A stretch of 64,000 nucleotides of DNA from Nemopilema nomurai (GCA_003864495.1 PEDN01001353.1:992001-1056000), one strand, 5' to 3'. Shown: positions 1 to 11,734, numbered from the stretch's first letter. Program-made: numbers and translations. Notes: a model not told the origin generated them from the sequence alone.

Positions 1-1430
1 GTTAGGATCTAGCTTTTTGTGAAATTTTAATTAAATAATTTGTCAGTTAGCAACATTAACAGGCTTAGTCGTAGTATACATCTTTAATCGTTTTCGGCGT
101 TTTCCATACACTTTTAAAATTACTTTTATCGAATTATTATCTAAAATATTTAAATTATTATTATTATTTAATATTATCATTATTTAAAGAATTTTCATTA
201 TTATTCTTTAAGTAATAACAATCATCATTTTAACTCTAAGAATTATTATTTAAAAGTACTTTTACCGAAAGATACACTAATAAAATTTCTTGTCAAAACA
301 GCTGGTGCATGGTCATCAATTGAGCAAAGAAATATTGCCACCCAGCCTAGGCCCATGTCAAAGCCCCAAACTCATAAAAAAGGTCCATGACTAGTGTGAG
401 GGAAATCGGGACGTTTAGTTAAGATCTGGCTCCCCATAATAACAAAAGAATCAAAGAAGTCTTCACGTCCTTTGGCGCCTCTATTTTGCGAACGGTAATT
501 TGGTCATTAAATTTAGGCGTATCGTTTACGCCCATGCTACCAGAAATTGACCTTTGGATGAATCCTAGCTTCAACCCTGCGAAGGCCATAAACTATAGAT
601 TTTTTCAAAATCGAATGCATATATGAAGAGAGAACATTATGTTATTGTCACTAAAGGAAGGGACGTGACAATGGACAGGTCACCTTCAGTCGAACCTGAT
701 CTTTCGACTGTTGTTTTGTTTGTGAACACGATCAGTTGAACAAACCACATGTTATCGAACAAAGATGTGAACAAAAAGTGCAGGTCCAAGAAAGGCATCA
801 TTCCTTTCTCCTAGTATCACCATCGCTATACTTTCCAAGTTGATTTCACAGATCGAAAGTGGGTCGCCAAAAACGAGTTCAATTTTGACTGGAAGGTAAG
901 AAGGCGCGCTGCCTCGAGCCAAATGCTACTTTTTGATATGCGTATACACTAATTGATATTTAGTTGATAAAGCACACGCCATCTTGAGCTGTGTTGCGTC
1001 TTTCGCTAGAAAGATGAATATGAGAACAACTAACAGGTGTAGTGTAGCTAAATGCCATGCTAACAATGCGAGTTTAATGTCTCTGAGGATCAGAATTTTT
1101 TGAGAATTGTTTTCATAAATACCAACATTCAACCTAGAACTTTCTTTGCGATGCGGTGGGGGTATTTATTTATATCGTTCATGCTGGGAATTTACCAATA
1201 AATTACCAATCTAGTTTCGAGGATCTTTCTTTTGCTTGTAGAATTGAATAATAATTATATCCCAAGACACCTTACATATAGGTATTGAAACAAGTAATCG
1301 CATTGATTTAGAAAGGTTCAAGGTGCCGCAAAATCGTCAACCTACATGTTTTGAATTTGTGCCTTTTTAATGCATAATAACGACGCATTTCTTCGATTTC
1401 ATTTCGCATTAAGAATCAACTGAAGTCAAG
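1..1430. other. intergenic, no gene seen
   Basis: AT-rich sequence with TTATT-type low complexity at about 150-260. Only short chance ORFs are present on either strand. The last few hundred bases must hold the promoter and 5' UTR of the cysteine-rich gene starting at 1431, but I see no clear TATA box. Confidence 0.5.
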
Positions 1431-3138
1431 ATGGAAAGTTCCTTGCTATGGTTTGCAGCAGCCGTTCTGGGTAGGTGCCCGCGTTTCTACTTTAAAGTAC
1501 CGTAATTTCTCTTTTAAGCCCCCCTCTCAATTAAGCCCCCTCTCTTTTAAGCCCCCCATTTTTTCGAAGGAAAAATTAAATAAACCCCCCTCCCAATTTA
1601 GCCCCTCACCAAAAAATATTATCTGATGCCAAAATTACGGGCCGTTGGTGAGGGAGAAAGTCGACCCCTTTGAATAGTTGATTTCAGAAGACGACATGGC
1701 CCGAGAAGAAATTATAGAGTTAATAATTGATGAAGATGAAGATGACAATATTATTAATGCAGAAGCCTGATTTGATGTTTATTTGACTTTACAAATACAA
1801 ATATTAGTCTATCACTGAGAAAGGTTTTTGTTACATAATATTAATTATGCCCCCTCTCTTATAAGCCCCCCCTTCGAAGTGTGCAAGAGACATTACATCT
1901 TAAAGAGCGAGAGGGTAAGACAACGTACTCAATACATTTGTGTGCTCTTCCATGGCACTAAAACTAGCACTCTAATTAATTACAAACTCTTATATATATA
2001 TGGTAACACGTGATGTGACATTGATTTAAAGCTAACACGTGATATAACATGTGAGTGTATACACGTGTCCTATTACAAGTGTTTGGATCCAATAAGCCCC
2101 CCCCCCCCCCCGGGGAGGCTAAAAGAGAACTTATGGTAACTACCTTTCGATTCCACTTCGAGGTGGTCAACACTGATGAGTGCAATACCATCCAATTGAA
2201 ACCCCCCTTCTCATACTTCAACAAACCCATTTAGAGATTGGTTTTATTGCGGTAACCCCCGTTTTTTACAATTTCTAGGCATTGGTTTCGTTGCTTCTTC
2301 ACCATGCCATCGTCGAACCAAACGTAAGTTTCCGTTATTCAATTCTAACATTCTCATTTATCTCCTTTGATTCTGGTTTTGCAATAAATGTGTTTCCACT
2401 ATTTAAATCTCTTCGATAAGCTCCTCTTTTGTTCTAGGACCTTCTTTCCAGTTCAGCATTAATATTGAAACGCAAAGTCTTTCTTAGCCATTACACTGAC
2501 TAAGCTTCAGCCTGTTTGATTTTAGGCCAAATTACCCACGAACCCTATGCTCAATTTTCAATTGATATGTATTTTGATACATTACAGTTATAAATAGATA
2601 AACACCTTCTCAATTATCTTTTCACTGAAAGTAGCCACTGTGCTTGTACTAGAATACACCAATAGCTTCATTCTATCAGCTGACACAATCCCATCCTTTC
2701 TTACATTTTGGCTGTCAAACATTTGTTTTGGTTTTCGTTTGTTACGGCAGCAGGTCACCACGACAAATGCCGTAAAATGGCAACGAAAAGAAATTTTTTC
2801 TGCGCAATAAAATTTCATTTTTGTTTTTGCTAGGGTGCACAATGCCAGAATGCGACATCACAGGAGCCCTTTCAATGTGCGCAGCGGCCATTCCTCATTG
2901 TCCTGCAAATCATGATGATGTGTTTGACAAAGAAAACATTTGCCATGCCAGAGGCCTAAAATGCTGCCGGTCTATATGTGCCGGACCCGGTACAATGTGC
3001 TTGCCTAAAGAGAATCCGTGTATTGAAGGGTATGAAACTGTGCCTGGGAAGTGCCCCCACGCAGTGGACGATAGATACCAGTGTTGCAGGCCCAAGGCAT
3101 CAACGCAACACCAGAATCAAACGCGTTTCAATGGCTGA
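1431..3138 (+). CDS. secreted cysteine-rich protein, three exons
   Basis: Predicted exons are 1431-1470, 2279-2323 and 2834-3138, joined by GT-AG introns in phase 1 (donors gtaggt and gtaagt, acceptors ttctag and tgctag). The frame stays open throughout and gives 129 residues. The protein opens with a hydrophobic signal peptide (MESSLLWFAAAVLG, running to about residue 20). A basic stretch with RR and KR pairs follows and may be a propeptide cleavage site. The mature part holds two similar cysteine modules, C-x6-C-x13-C-x6-CC-R and C-x6-C-x10-C-x9-CC-R, joined by a short linker with one more cysteine. In both modules exactly 20 residues separate the second cysteine from the CC pair. I do not recognise the family. 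A secreted peptide, toxin-like scaffold, inhibitor or mucus/matrix component are all possible. The small signal-peptide exon with phase 1 introns is typical of secreted proteins. No expression evidence is available. Confidence 0.72.
1498..2138. mobile_element. putative non-autonomous inverted-repeat element in intron 1
   Basis: The left end begins TACCGTAATTTCTCTTTTAA followed by a C tract (1498-1524). The reverse complement of 2112-2138 begins TACCATAAGTTCTCTTTTAG followed by a C-rich tract, so the two ends form imperfect terminal inverted repeats of about 27 bp. The left part and centre carry several direct copies of a TTAAGCCCCC-type unit (about 1517, 1531, 1550, 1850 and 1865), and a run of 15 C lies at 2097-2111. 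No transposase is present and no convincing target-site duplication was found, so the boundaries are uncertain. It lies inside intron 1 of the cysteine-rich gene. Confidence 0.4.
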
Positions 3139-3314
3139 CATTCATTGGGAGGATGAGGTTACCGGCCTATTATCAGGACACACACCAAAGACTGTTAGTG
3201 CTTTTGTCTAAAGTTACATTTTATCAAACATGAGCTTTTTCATTCCGCTGTACGTTTTGTAATTTTTGTAGAGACATAAAGACATGAAGAGACATAAAGA
3301 CACGATTGAATATT

Positions 3315-3320
3315 AATAAA
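3315..3320 (+). terminator. polyadenylation signal AATAAA
   Basis: A canonical AATAAA hexamer lies about 175 bases after the stop codon of the cysteine-rich gene. It is the first such hexamer downstream. An imperfect repeat of AGAGACATAAAGACA at 3270-3302 precedes it in the 3' UTR. Confidence 0.5.
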
Positions 3321-3329
3321 ACTAGCCTA

Positions 3330-4298
3330 TCAAACCAAAGTCATTAATATTTTTCATTGAAAATCGACAAATATATTCAATTTATAAGCTGAATTAAAAA
3401 CTATGCAATTTATTTGGAAATTGTAAGATAAATGGAAAGGCCTGAGTTGACAAAAATCAGAACAAATGATGGAAATTTTGTTTTACCAGTTTTGTAACTA
3501 ATTTGTTTAAACTTTTGCCAAGAAGATCTGACTGTAACATTAACGCGCCACATTTTATGTAAATTGGCCGTCCATTACCATTAAAAGGCCTAGACGAAAT
3601 TCACACGATGTATTTTGGTATTTGATCATTGCTTTGTCGCTTCTGACGAACGCGATGGAGGAGCGAGAGAGACATCTTGCTTATAATAAATTTTCGTTGG
3701 AAAATGATTGTTGTTTCTATGTTACAAAGCAGAAAAGTTGCTTTAAGTAAAGTGAGACAAGTTGAAGGATCGGATCGAGAATTAAAAGAATTCTACTTTC
3801 TTTGTTGTGTAACACTGCTGTTTTCCCAGCCTCGTTATCTCTGGTCTCATTTTCATCTACTTTACTCTTTCCTTTTTACCCCATTGCTGCATGCTGTATA
3901 CATACCATTCCCAAAAGCCCCGCTATGGAGGTTTCAACTCCCCTGACCCAGTGCAGTAGCCCCTTAAACTACCCAATACGCATTCTCCAGTTATTGCTTA
4001 GCTGTTTTTGTATTGTTGTTATTTGGTGTTGTGAAATCGCTTGCTTTCCTAGCTGTGTTTATTTCATAACAGAAATGGCATTATTTTGTTATTCGACACT
4101 CGTAATACAGGCAGGTCACCTGGACAGGAAACCATCCATCCTCTCTTTATCATGTTTCTCCCTTACTTGCGTCATTTACATCATATAACTCCGCATTCTA
4201 CGCCTTCCACCAGATCCTTGCATCGTTTATCGCCACAATTATAGATCGATTGACATAGGTTGACATTACAAATTTATTTAGCATTACATGCACGGCTC
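3330..4298. other. intergenic, no gene seen
   Basis: AT-rich sequence between the cysteine-rich gene and the inverted-repeat element at 4302. Overlapping ORFs of 89 and 128 codons at 3677-4188 are rich in Phe, Leu, Ser and Cys, show no family resemblance and lack a signal of coding constraint. Confidence 0.45.
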
Positions 4299-4931
4299 TT
4301 AAGCTGAATTCACACTGGATGCGTCGTGGTGCGGCGCGTCACCTAGCGTTATAAAGCGTCACTCGAGGAAAAATTTGGACTGTTCACACACAAAGCGTCA
4401 TACGGGGAGCGTCATTCGGTTTTGATGTTTTCACAACACAATGTCTGCCTATCACAAAGACAGCCTTGTTGTTCTTGTAACACAAAACAAAGCCAGAGCT
4501 TAAATTTTCCTTGAAAAAATGAGGAAACATTTATTTTGGTTGCTCTTTGGCCTTTTGTATCGTCGATTAATTCCCTTTCACTCCATCAACAGTTTTATAC
4601 AACAAGCTTTCCTCTGAAAGTCGGAAAATGTGTCCTCGGGAAACGTGCCTTTTAAAGAAACCCGTTCATTAAGGTGCTACTTAAGTGATGTTTTAAAACT
4701 ATAGGGCTTTGAGGTTCCGGTTATGAAAGAGAACGATGACTCAATTCCCGAAGTTTTCTATTGTTCTGAAGCGTCAGCACGCGGCAAAGTTGAATTTATT
4801 TAACTTTGACGCATCGTGACGCTAGGCTTGAAAAACGCGATGCGTGCGCATAGCGTCAAATTAATCCTACCATATTTGGTCAGCGTCATGACGCGCCGCG
4901 CCGTGACGCGTCCAGTGTGAATTCAGCTTTA
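4299..4931. mobile_element. MITE-like element, TIRs and TTA target duplication
   Basis: The left end at 4302 (AGCTGAATTCACACTGGATG) and the reverse complement of the right end at 4928 (AGCTGAATTCACACTGGACG) match for 20 bases with one difference. Weaker match extends to about 40 bp through GCG/CGTCA-rich sequence. The element is 627 bp and is flanked on both sides by TTA (4299-4301 and 4929-4931), the 3-bp target duplication typical of PIF/Harbinger-type insertions. GCGTCA-type hexamers are clustered near both ends. No transposase ORF is present, so it would be a non-autonomous copy. It sits just upstream of the first Popeye gene. Confidence 0.75.
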
Positions 4932-5246
4932 GAGAGCGAGAGGTTTTAGAGGCTTAGACCAGAGCTGTGGTAAGACAACGGATTCGACATGTGATTAATT
5001 TGAATAAAGGGACCCGTTTGCACTCTGATGAGTGAGCAGCAGAATGGCAACGAAAAGTGCTTTTGTTTTCAGTTTCAAAGTGTAATCAAGGACAGGAAGC
5101 CTGGTCCGAGTTTTACACAAGGCGATAAGACTAGCTGATTACAAGCTGTTGTTCCTTTCGATCTATCAAAAACCATTCCATCATGAGACGCTCCAGTGGC
5201 AAAGAGTGACCGGGGAGGATATAACGGCCGCTTCGCAGGATCAGAT

Positions 5247-8067
5247 ATGTCGGAATACCACTATACGAATTGCAAATGGCTGCCTGCGAACCACTTTCTT
5301 TTCCAAATTGCAAATGTTTGTCTGGCTGCCTCATACTTGGCTCCGAACACCCTCAATGGTCTGTTTATGTTGCGAGGTGCTCTCGGCCTAGGAGGCTTGT
5401 TCTTTGCACTGTGGGGATGGTGGATCCTTTGTGCTCCGGACACCTTCATTTGGAACGTCCTGTTCATGGTTTTTAATTTCGGACATCTAGCATACCTGAC
5501 GTACAAAGTGAAGAAGCCGCGTCGATTTTCAGCGGAAGCAGAATGTGTTTTCAAGCACTTTTTTGGCCCTTTGGGAGTTGAGCGTTTCCAGTTCCAGAAG
5601 CTTGCAAAGACCAGCTCAATCTTGAAGCTCTCCGCTGGCGAAGTTTATGGAAGAGAGGAATCACCAGCTGATCGTGTCTCTGTTTTGCTGACCGGCAGGT
5701 AAGACGATGAAATTGTCCGCCTATAGGTCTGCTCAAGGAGCCCAGAAGGAGCCATGCTGCCATAGGAGGGGTCAAGAGGGGAATCTCTTCCTCCTATTTA
5801 ATTAAATTTGACGAAATCTAATTTAGTCGTTGCTAACTGGCGCGAATCAAGACGGGAAATAAGGCTTGGTTCCCACGAGGCGATTAAGTGCGTTAGCAAA
5901 CCGATTCGTAATTTGCTAAAAAACTATAATGATCATATTAGGATAAACGTTTTTTTGGAAGAATTTTGTTTTCTCGTTTACATCCATATTCATTCTTTCT
6001 TGTTCTCTAAAAGAAAAGATTACTTGTTGTGATCAAGATTACTTGTTTTAGTCAAGATTACTTGTTGATTCATTCTTTACATTTATTCGTTTATCGAGAT
6101 CCACTCAATCGCTTTTTAGCGCAAATAAAACTCGAAATGTGCTTTCATCTTTTGGTGTACTACCCTTATGCACCCTAACCCTTGCTTACTTCCTCGACGA
6201 TTCCCCAATATACATTTTCTATTTTCATTACCTTATACTGTTCAAGGATTTGGTTGACGCTGAAGAGTTTTGTGTTTGACTCGATTGCCTACGGCGGGTA
6301 ATTTGACTCGCCTAACCTTCATGTCAGATTTTTCAATTCAATCGTTGTTTTAATGTCTTTTTTGAATCTTTGTCAAGTAGCCGATTGGTTGTATATTTTA
6401 TGTTTTCATCATTTTTACGCAGAATCAAGGCTTTGAAAGGTGGAACGCTGTTACATGTCATGAAAGAATTCGAATTTGTCGACTCTCCAGAATGGGCTAC
6501 CTTTCGGCCGGGAACCATTTCACGTTACGGCGTAAGGAAAAGGGGTTTATACAAGCTTAGTACATTTGTGTCTAAATGTTATTCCAAATAAAGGAAAATA
6601 TTCGAATGATCTTTGGAGGGGAGAGGGGGTGGTGTTGTAGCTTGAAGAAGGGAATTCGTAATAAGTACTGTACTGGTATGTGTCTTTGGTTCCAATCAGT
6701 CCATCTGTTTCAAATGCCAAATAGAATGTATTATTGAAAAGATGTATGCGACGGACAGTGAGTTTTTTACAAGTAATCAAGGGCTTGATTTCAGCGTAAT
6801 CAGATATTGAGAAAAATTGTTAACCGCTTCAACCACCAAACGTTTAATATCCATGCTTGTTATTCACAAAACCTTTGACATTGGCTTGGAAATATCACTC
6901 TGTCAACCTTCAGCTATCAAATTTCAAACAACTAGGTCTTTCTAAAGCACTTTGGGTTGACAGCGTCACTTTGATGTGGTCTCACCTGGAAAGCCCCACT
7001 TGCCATGCGTTGCAGCGGTGGATGTTGACAAGCCGATTAGATTCGAAAAAGGTCGCAAAAACCCCAGAAAAAGTATTTCAGCATTTGGGTTATGATAAAT
7101 ATTGAGGAACAGGAAGCAAACTCACTTGAAAAGAAGGTCTTGATTGCCATACCGCCCTCGAATTCACTTCTAGTAGAGAAGAACCGAGGCTAATAGAAAA
7201 ACACTTTTTCGGGATTCGAATGATCTGAGCCACACTTCTGCTCCCTTCGTGGGACTGTTGCGGAAATAGGTAAGATGTTGTTGTTGCTGTTGTTGTTGTT
7301 ATTGGTGGTCAATGTGTCTCCAACATTCGAAACATGATTAATTTTTCAGGTTTCTCTTGTGGCCGGCGAAGATTGCACCTTCATGACATGGGACGCTTCC
7401 ATGCTGAGAAACACTTTAGGGAAGGACCATTTTCTTAAAAACGTATTCAATTCATTGATCGGGCAAGACGTCACGAACAAGCTGCTGCACCTTGATCGCA
7501 ACTTCGAGGCAAGTCTAGAGACAGAAAGCAGCGCCATTGTGTACGAAAAGCACGAGCGTGCGGCCAGCATGTTGAATGGTGAGTGCTGCTGGATGCCTTT
7601 GATTACAATTATAAAGCTAGCCCTTCACTTCCTTAGTCTAAAATTGCGTCTGAACACACACTACAACATGTTTATCCTCTGAGTGTTCTTAGTATCTTTC
7701 TAAGTGTTTTGAATGTTTTAAATGAATACTGCTTTTTTCTCTTGTAGTTTATATGTCCTTTAGAAGTCTCTTGATTGAAAACAGCACATTGTTGCTGAAC
7801 AAGCTTAACTTGTATAAGAGTGATAATATTCTTGTTATTGTTATTATTGCTGATATTATCATTTTTATTTCACTACTAGGCAGATATGAGAAGAAGTGAA
7901 ATAGATCAGCAGTTTCCAAGATCTCTCCAGTTAATTCTGACCGTAGTTTTCTTTATTCGTTTTCAGCTAAATCTGCGGGGAATGACCTGGGAATTCCGCT
8001 TACCCCTACTACCGATATGGGAGGGGTGACGAGCATTTGTCTTACAACGGATCCCACGAAAATATAG
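5247..8067 (+). CDS. Popeye domain-containing protein, copy 1
   Basis: Exons 5247-5698, 6423-6531, 7350-7578 and 7967-8067 join in frame (intron phases 2, 0, 1) to give 296 residues. The protein has a short N-terminus with an NCKW motif and three hydrophobic segments at about 16-32, 37-59 and 67-86. A cytoplasmic Popeye domain (about 92-240) follows. The domain contains DSPEW at 171-175, the family's cAMP-pocket motif, and YGVS at 186-189 in place of the vertebrate FQVT motif. The motif NSLIGQDVTNKL lies in the exon 3 part. Vertebrate POPDC proteins bind cAMP and act in striated-muscle membranes and ion-channel trafficking; the cnidarian role is not known. The C-terminal tail is short (about 33 residues after exon 3) compared with vertebrate POPDC1. 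ATG 5247 is the first in-frame ATG. Exon 1 is nearly identical to that of copy 2 up to about codon 99. Introns are 724, 818 and 388 bp. Family membership is secure; orthology to a particular vertebrate paralogue is not. Confidence 0.93.
6015..6068 (+). repeat. three tandem copies of an AAGATTACTTGTT unit
   Basis: Intron 1 of Popeye copy 1 carries AAGATTACTTGTT three times at a period of about 19-20 bases. It is a simple local duplication with no further recognised function. Confidence 0.75.
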
Positions 8068-8161
8068 AGGTGTGCAAAGATTCTGTGCCATGGAAGGCCG
8101 TGGATGGCCCATCAGTTCGGGATAATTCACTCCCACAGTCAAGCCCTATGTTTTAATACTT

Positions 8162-8167
8162 ATTAAA
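8162..8167 (+). terminator. possible polyadenylation signal ATTAAA
   Basis: The common variant hexamer ATTAAA occurs about 95 bases after the stop of Popeye copy 1. No AATAAA lies closer, so this is the best candidate. Confidence 0.35.
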
Positions 8168-8679
8168 GATTTTTGTAATCATTTTAATGGAAGCTTCGAT
8201 TGTCTATTTATCGGATTTTTGAAAAATATCAATTTTATTTTATTTCTTTCTAAGACCAGTTTTTAAGACATCTTAAAAGACATTCCAAACGTTGGTGTGA
8301 GAAGGTTATCAAATGTAGGGAACTCTAGTTTTTCCTAACTAGATGCGACGATTCGGCTCAAAAATGGCTTTATAGTTAAACAATTGAAGTAAAGCACTAA
8401 TTTGAAAAAGACTTTTATTTACCTTTTGTCAGAAGTAATGCTCCAGCATTAATATAAGAGTACTCCTCTGTAAAGGGCTGGGAAGTTTTAAGCGTGTCTG
8501 CGCTTCCCTTAGAAAACTGGAACACATCTTCGTCAACGAAGACTGTTATACAAATATTCGGTATATGTTGAGGAATTTCATTCAAAAATTTTTTAACTGC
8601 CAAAAACTAGGGGCTATCTACCATCGACAGATCAAGCTCAGTTCTGAGAGAGATTTAGGGCAGACGCCCTCACCCCAAA

Positions 8680-8801
8680 ATGGCGGAAATTAGGTTTTCT
8701 GGTCACGAGAACAGTGCGGCAATAACGACAGAGCTAAAACAGTATTTCGCTATTGGGCTACATTCTCCAACAATGACTAGGTTTTCCAATCGAGGCTTTG
8801 G
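8680..8801 (+). other. possible 5' exon upstream of Popeye copy 2
   Basis: An ATG at 8680 in an ATGGCGG context opens 40 codons (starting MAEIRFSGHENSAAITTELK) and runs into a good splice donor (GG|gtaagc at 8802). Joining it to the acceptor at 9381, just before the Popeye start codon, shifts out of the Popeye frame. If transcribed it would therefore be a 5' UTR exon with an upstream ORF, or the first exon of something else. Supported only by ORF and donor shape. Confidence 0.25.
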
Positions 8802-9383
8802 GTAAGCTCATTTTATCATTTTACCATCTGTCGCCATTATTTAATCTTATCTTTGTTTATGTGTGCTGGATTGATCAAATTCTTGTGTGGAATCAATCAT
8901 GCCAATTAGGCCTAGAACACAAGGGGTTTATAATCTCAAAGGGCAGGAAAACCTTTCAGAGGCTGATTGTGCCGGGCACCAAAGCTGCGTCTCTGAAAAA
9001 TGCCGCACGGGTGAAAAATTGAAATCAAACTTTGCAATTTTTACTTAGCCGTTCGATATGATGATTCTCTTTTTAAATAAAAATATCTTTTGGGCTATAT
9101 TTTGCGCATGACTGGTTTTTTAGACAGATACGACAACAATTGTCACCATGACCTGTTCCATTTTCCTGTCCTTCAACCTCTGACCTCCAGCTGCCCTTTG
9201 TTCCGGGCTTTAGTGCATTGGTACCAAACATGAATGCATCAGTTGGTCATTCCCTTTTCCTGTGGAATGCATTGTTTGAAACAGGAAAAGAACAATTTCC
9301 TCCCCCGCTGTGTTCAGGATTGATCGGGCCATGCCCATTTGAAAAAGTGCCTAGCAAGAAGAGGTCAGTTTTGGATTTCAGAG

Positions 9384-11612
9384 ATGTCGGAATACCACTA
9401 TACGGATTGCAAATGGCTGCCTGCGAACCACTTTCTTTTCCAAATTGCAAATGTTTGTCTGGCTGCCTCATACTTGGCTCCAGACAGCCTCAATGGTCTG
9501 TTTATGTTGCGAGGTGCTCTCGGCCTAGGAGGCTTGTTCTTTGCACTGTGGGGATGGTGGATCCTCTGTGCTCCGGACACCTTCATATGGAACGTCCTGT
9601 TCATGGTTTTTAATTTCGGACATCTAGCATACCTGACGTACAAAGTGAAGAAGCCGCGTCGATTCTCAGCCGAAGCAGAGTCGGTTTACGTTCATCTTTT
9701 TGAACCTCTCGGAGTGGAGCGGTACCAGTTTGAAAAGGTCGCCAACCTCAGTTCGGTGATGACTGTCCAGGCTGGAGACCATTACGGCAAAGAAAACATG
9801 CCTGTGGAAAATGTTTCCATTCTTCTTTCTGGAGGGTAATTTGGTTTGCTTACGATTGACTGCATCATTGTGAAGTAATATTACGTTCCAACCGTGGATG
9901 GTAGTTGGCAGGCACGAAATGCAACTAATTGGTAGTAAAATGTGCAGTAAAATATAAGGTTTTTTGTTTATTTTTTGTTTTTAAGCCTTTGAAAAAAATT
10001 CAAAATCTCGACAAATTTTAGGGTGTTGATATACAATATGTGTGTCATAGGCAACATTGTTGATATGTTTTGGTATTTGCCTTCCTCAAAGCTAGGCTGT
10101 GGAGGAGGCTTTGCCCCGTTTTAGAAAACAAGGGTCCCGTTAGCGAATTGCATCTCTGGGTTTCGCCCTATATCTTGCTTTTGGGCCTTTGTAACCACCA
10201 GGTATTGACTGAAGCCAAAGTCTGAAGCTTCCAATATCACCATCAATGAAAGATGCCCACCCAAACACTAAGTTTTGAGGAAATCCTTTGAGAATGTCTG
10301 CCTTTATCTTTTTCAGAGTTGAAGCAAGGAAAGGCGACAAGTTTCTACACACGATCAGAGAGTATGAGTTTTTAGATTCACCGGAGTGGGCTGTATTCAG
10401 AGCTGGAGATATTTCACGGTTTGGGGTAAGAGGAGCAGGATTTCTTTCACTAGACATATCAGAATTTCAGAGCAAAGCATTCAATTGTATGATATATGAA
10501 GATTCATGTCTATCATTGTTTTCTATTGGATATTGGGCATTCATACATCTTTTGTTCTGATGGGAGTTGTTTTCCCTACGTTTTCCTCCATTTCGCTTAT
10601 TTCCTGTCTTGAACTGGAAATTCTGCATTTGCAATTTTTCTTGACACATCAGGATGTCCCTTTTTAGGTTACTCTCACTGCGAGGGAAAACTGCACACTT
10701 CTCGCGTGGAAAAGCCGCGACTTAAGAAGAAAACTCAAGATGGATCCACTGATGAAAAACGTCTTCAACTCTTTGATTGGGCAAGATGTTACACAGAAGT
10801 TACTCTGCCTGGATCGTAGCTACGAGACCCCGAGCTCCCCAACCGCAGTTGCAAAGATATATGGAAACCAAGACTACATCGGCGGTTATTTCAATGGTAA
10901 TTAAATCCTGTTCATTTGCTTTAAGTAGCCTGATGTTGTTTGAAATGCCAGTTATGTCTGCCTATCATTTGTAAGCGATTTATATGAACCAGTGATCTTG
11001 CTTTCTTTCATATTTGAAGGGTCCCCTCTCCTCTTTTTGTCCCTCCAATTTTCGTTCGGCTGTCTGTTCCCGTAATCTATTGCTTTCCCCACATCTGACC
11101 CTACTCCTTCATGGCTTCCTGCCCCCATGTTTTCCACGGCTGCGCCTAGAATACTACTCTCATGCTTGTCGAACAACAACAACGACGACCCAAATGGGGT
11201 TGAGCCACACTTAAGGTTGGTATATGGTGCCTAAAGGACTGTGGTATTCCCATCGTAATTTGAATGAGCCAACAGTGACAAGTACCAAGGAAAGCCCGAC
11301 TGCCTATGTTTCTTTGTGCCCTTTTGGCTTTGTCATTTCCTTTCATGTGAAACCATAAGCATAACTCACTGTTAAAGCTGCTTCGTGTTTATTAGCTGCG
11401 CCCTACGCTCCAATTTTGTTTGCAAATGATCCCAATCGATTGTGGGCCTTGTCCTAAAGTTTTCTTTCGCCATTGTAGCACTTCCCGAGAAGCCGCAGCG
11501 CAATTTTGTGGATGAAGGGAACTTTGAAACAGCGACGGAGAAGGTTCCTTTGCTGGGAGTTAGGCCGCCTCTTGTCTGCGAAGCTGACAACTCGAACACA
11601 GAACCTGTTTGA
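9384..11612 (+). CDS. Popeye domain-containing protein, copy 2
   Basis: Exons 9384-9835, 10317-10425, 10668-10896 and 11479-11612 join in frame with phases 2, 0, 1 and encode 307 residues. Exons 1, 2 and 3 have exactly the same lengths as in copy 1 (452, 109 and 229 nt). Three membrane segments (about 16-32, 37-59, 67-86) precede the Popeye domain. DSPEW is at 171-175 and FGVT at 186-189, the closest match of the three copies to the vertebrate FQVT motif. NSLIGQDVTQKL lies in the exon 3 part. The C-terminal tail carries EKVPLL (284-289), which fits the acidic dileucine sorting pattern. A splice acceptor (ttggatttcag, AG at 9380-9381) lies two bases before the ATG, implying a 5' UTR intron. 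Introns are 481, 242 and 582 bp. Predicted cAMP-binding membrane protein by family. Confidence 0.93.
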
Positions 11613-11725
11613 AGTACTTGAATTTCAATTTTTTCTTTGTTCGCAATTGATGCGTTTTTAAGTGGAAAAATTTGTCACTGGAAGTTCTTAGCTTTATTAA
11701 TAATTCTTTGCTCATTCAATTTATG

Positions 11726-11731
11726 AATAAA
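11726..11731 (+). terminator. polyadenylation signal AATAAA
   Basis: Canonical AATAAA about 115 bases after the stop codon of Popeye copy 2. Confidence 0.5.
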
Positions 11732-11734
11732 TAT

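Noticed and set aside
3677..4188. Overlapping 89- and 128-codon ORFs with hydrophobic stretches
   Set aside because: Composition reflects T-rich DNA; no splice or promoter support and no family.
5261..5554. Minus-strand 97-codon ORF opposite Popeye copy 1
   Set aside because: It lies fully antisense to the strongly conserved exon 1, and the product resembles no family.
9218..9613. 131-codon ORF overlapping exon 1 of Popeye copy 2 in another frame
   Set aside because: It is a shadow of the conserved Popeye exon; the same alternative frame is open in copy 1 because the two exons are nearly identical in DNA.
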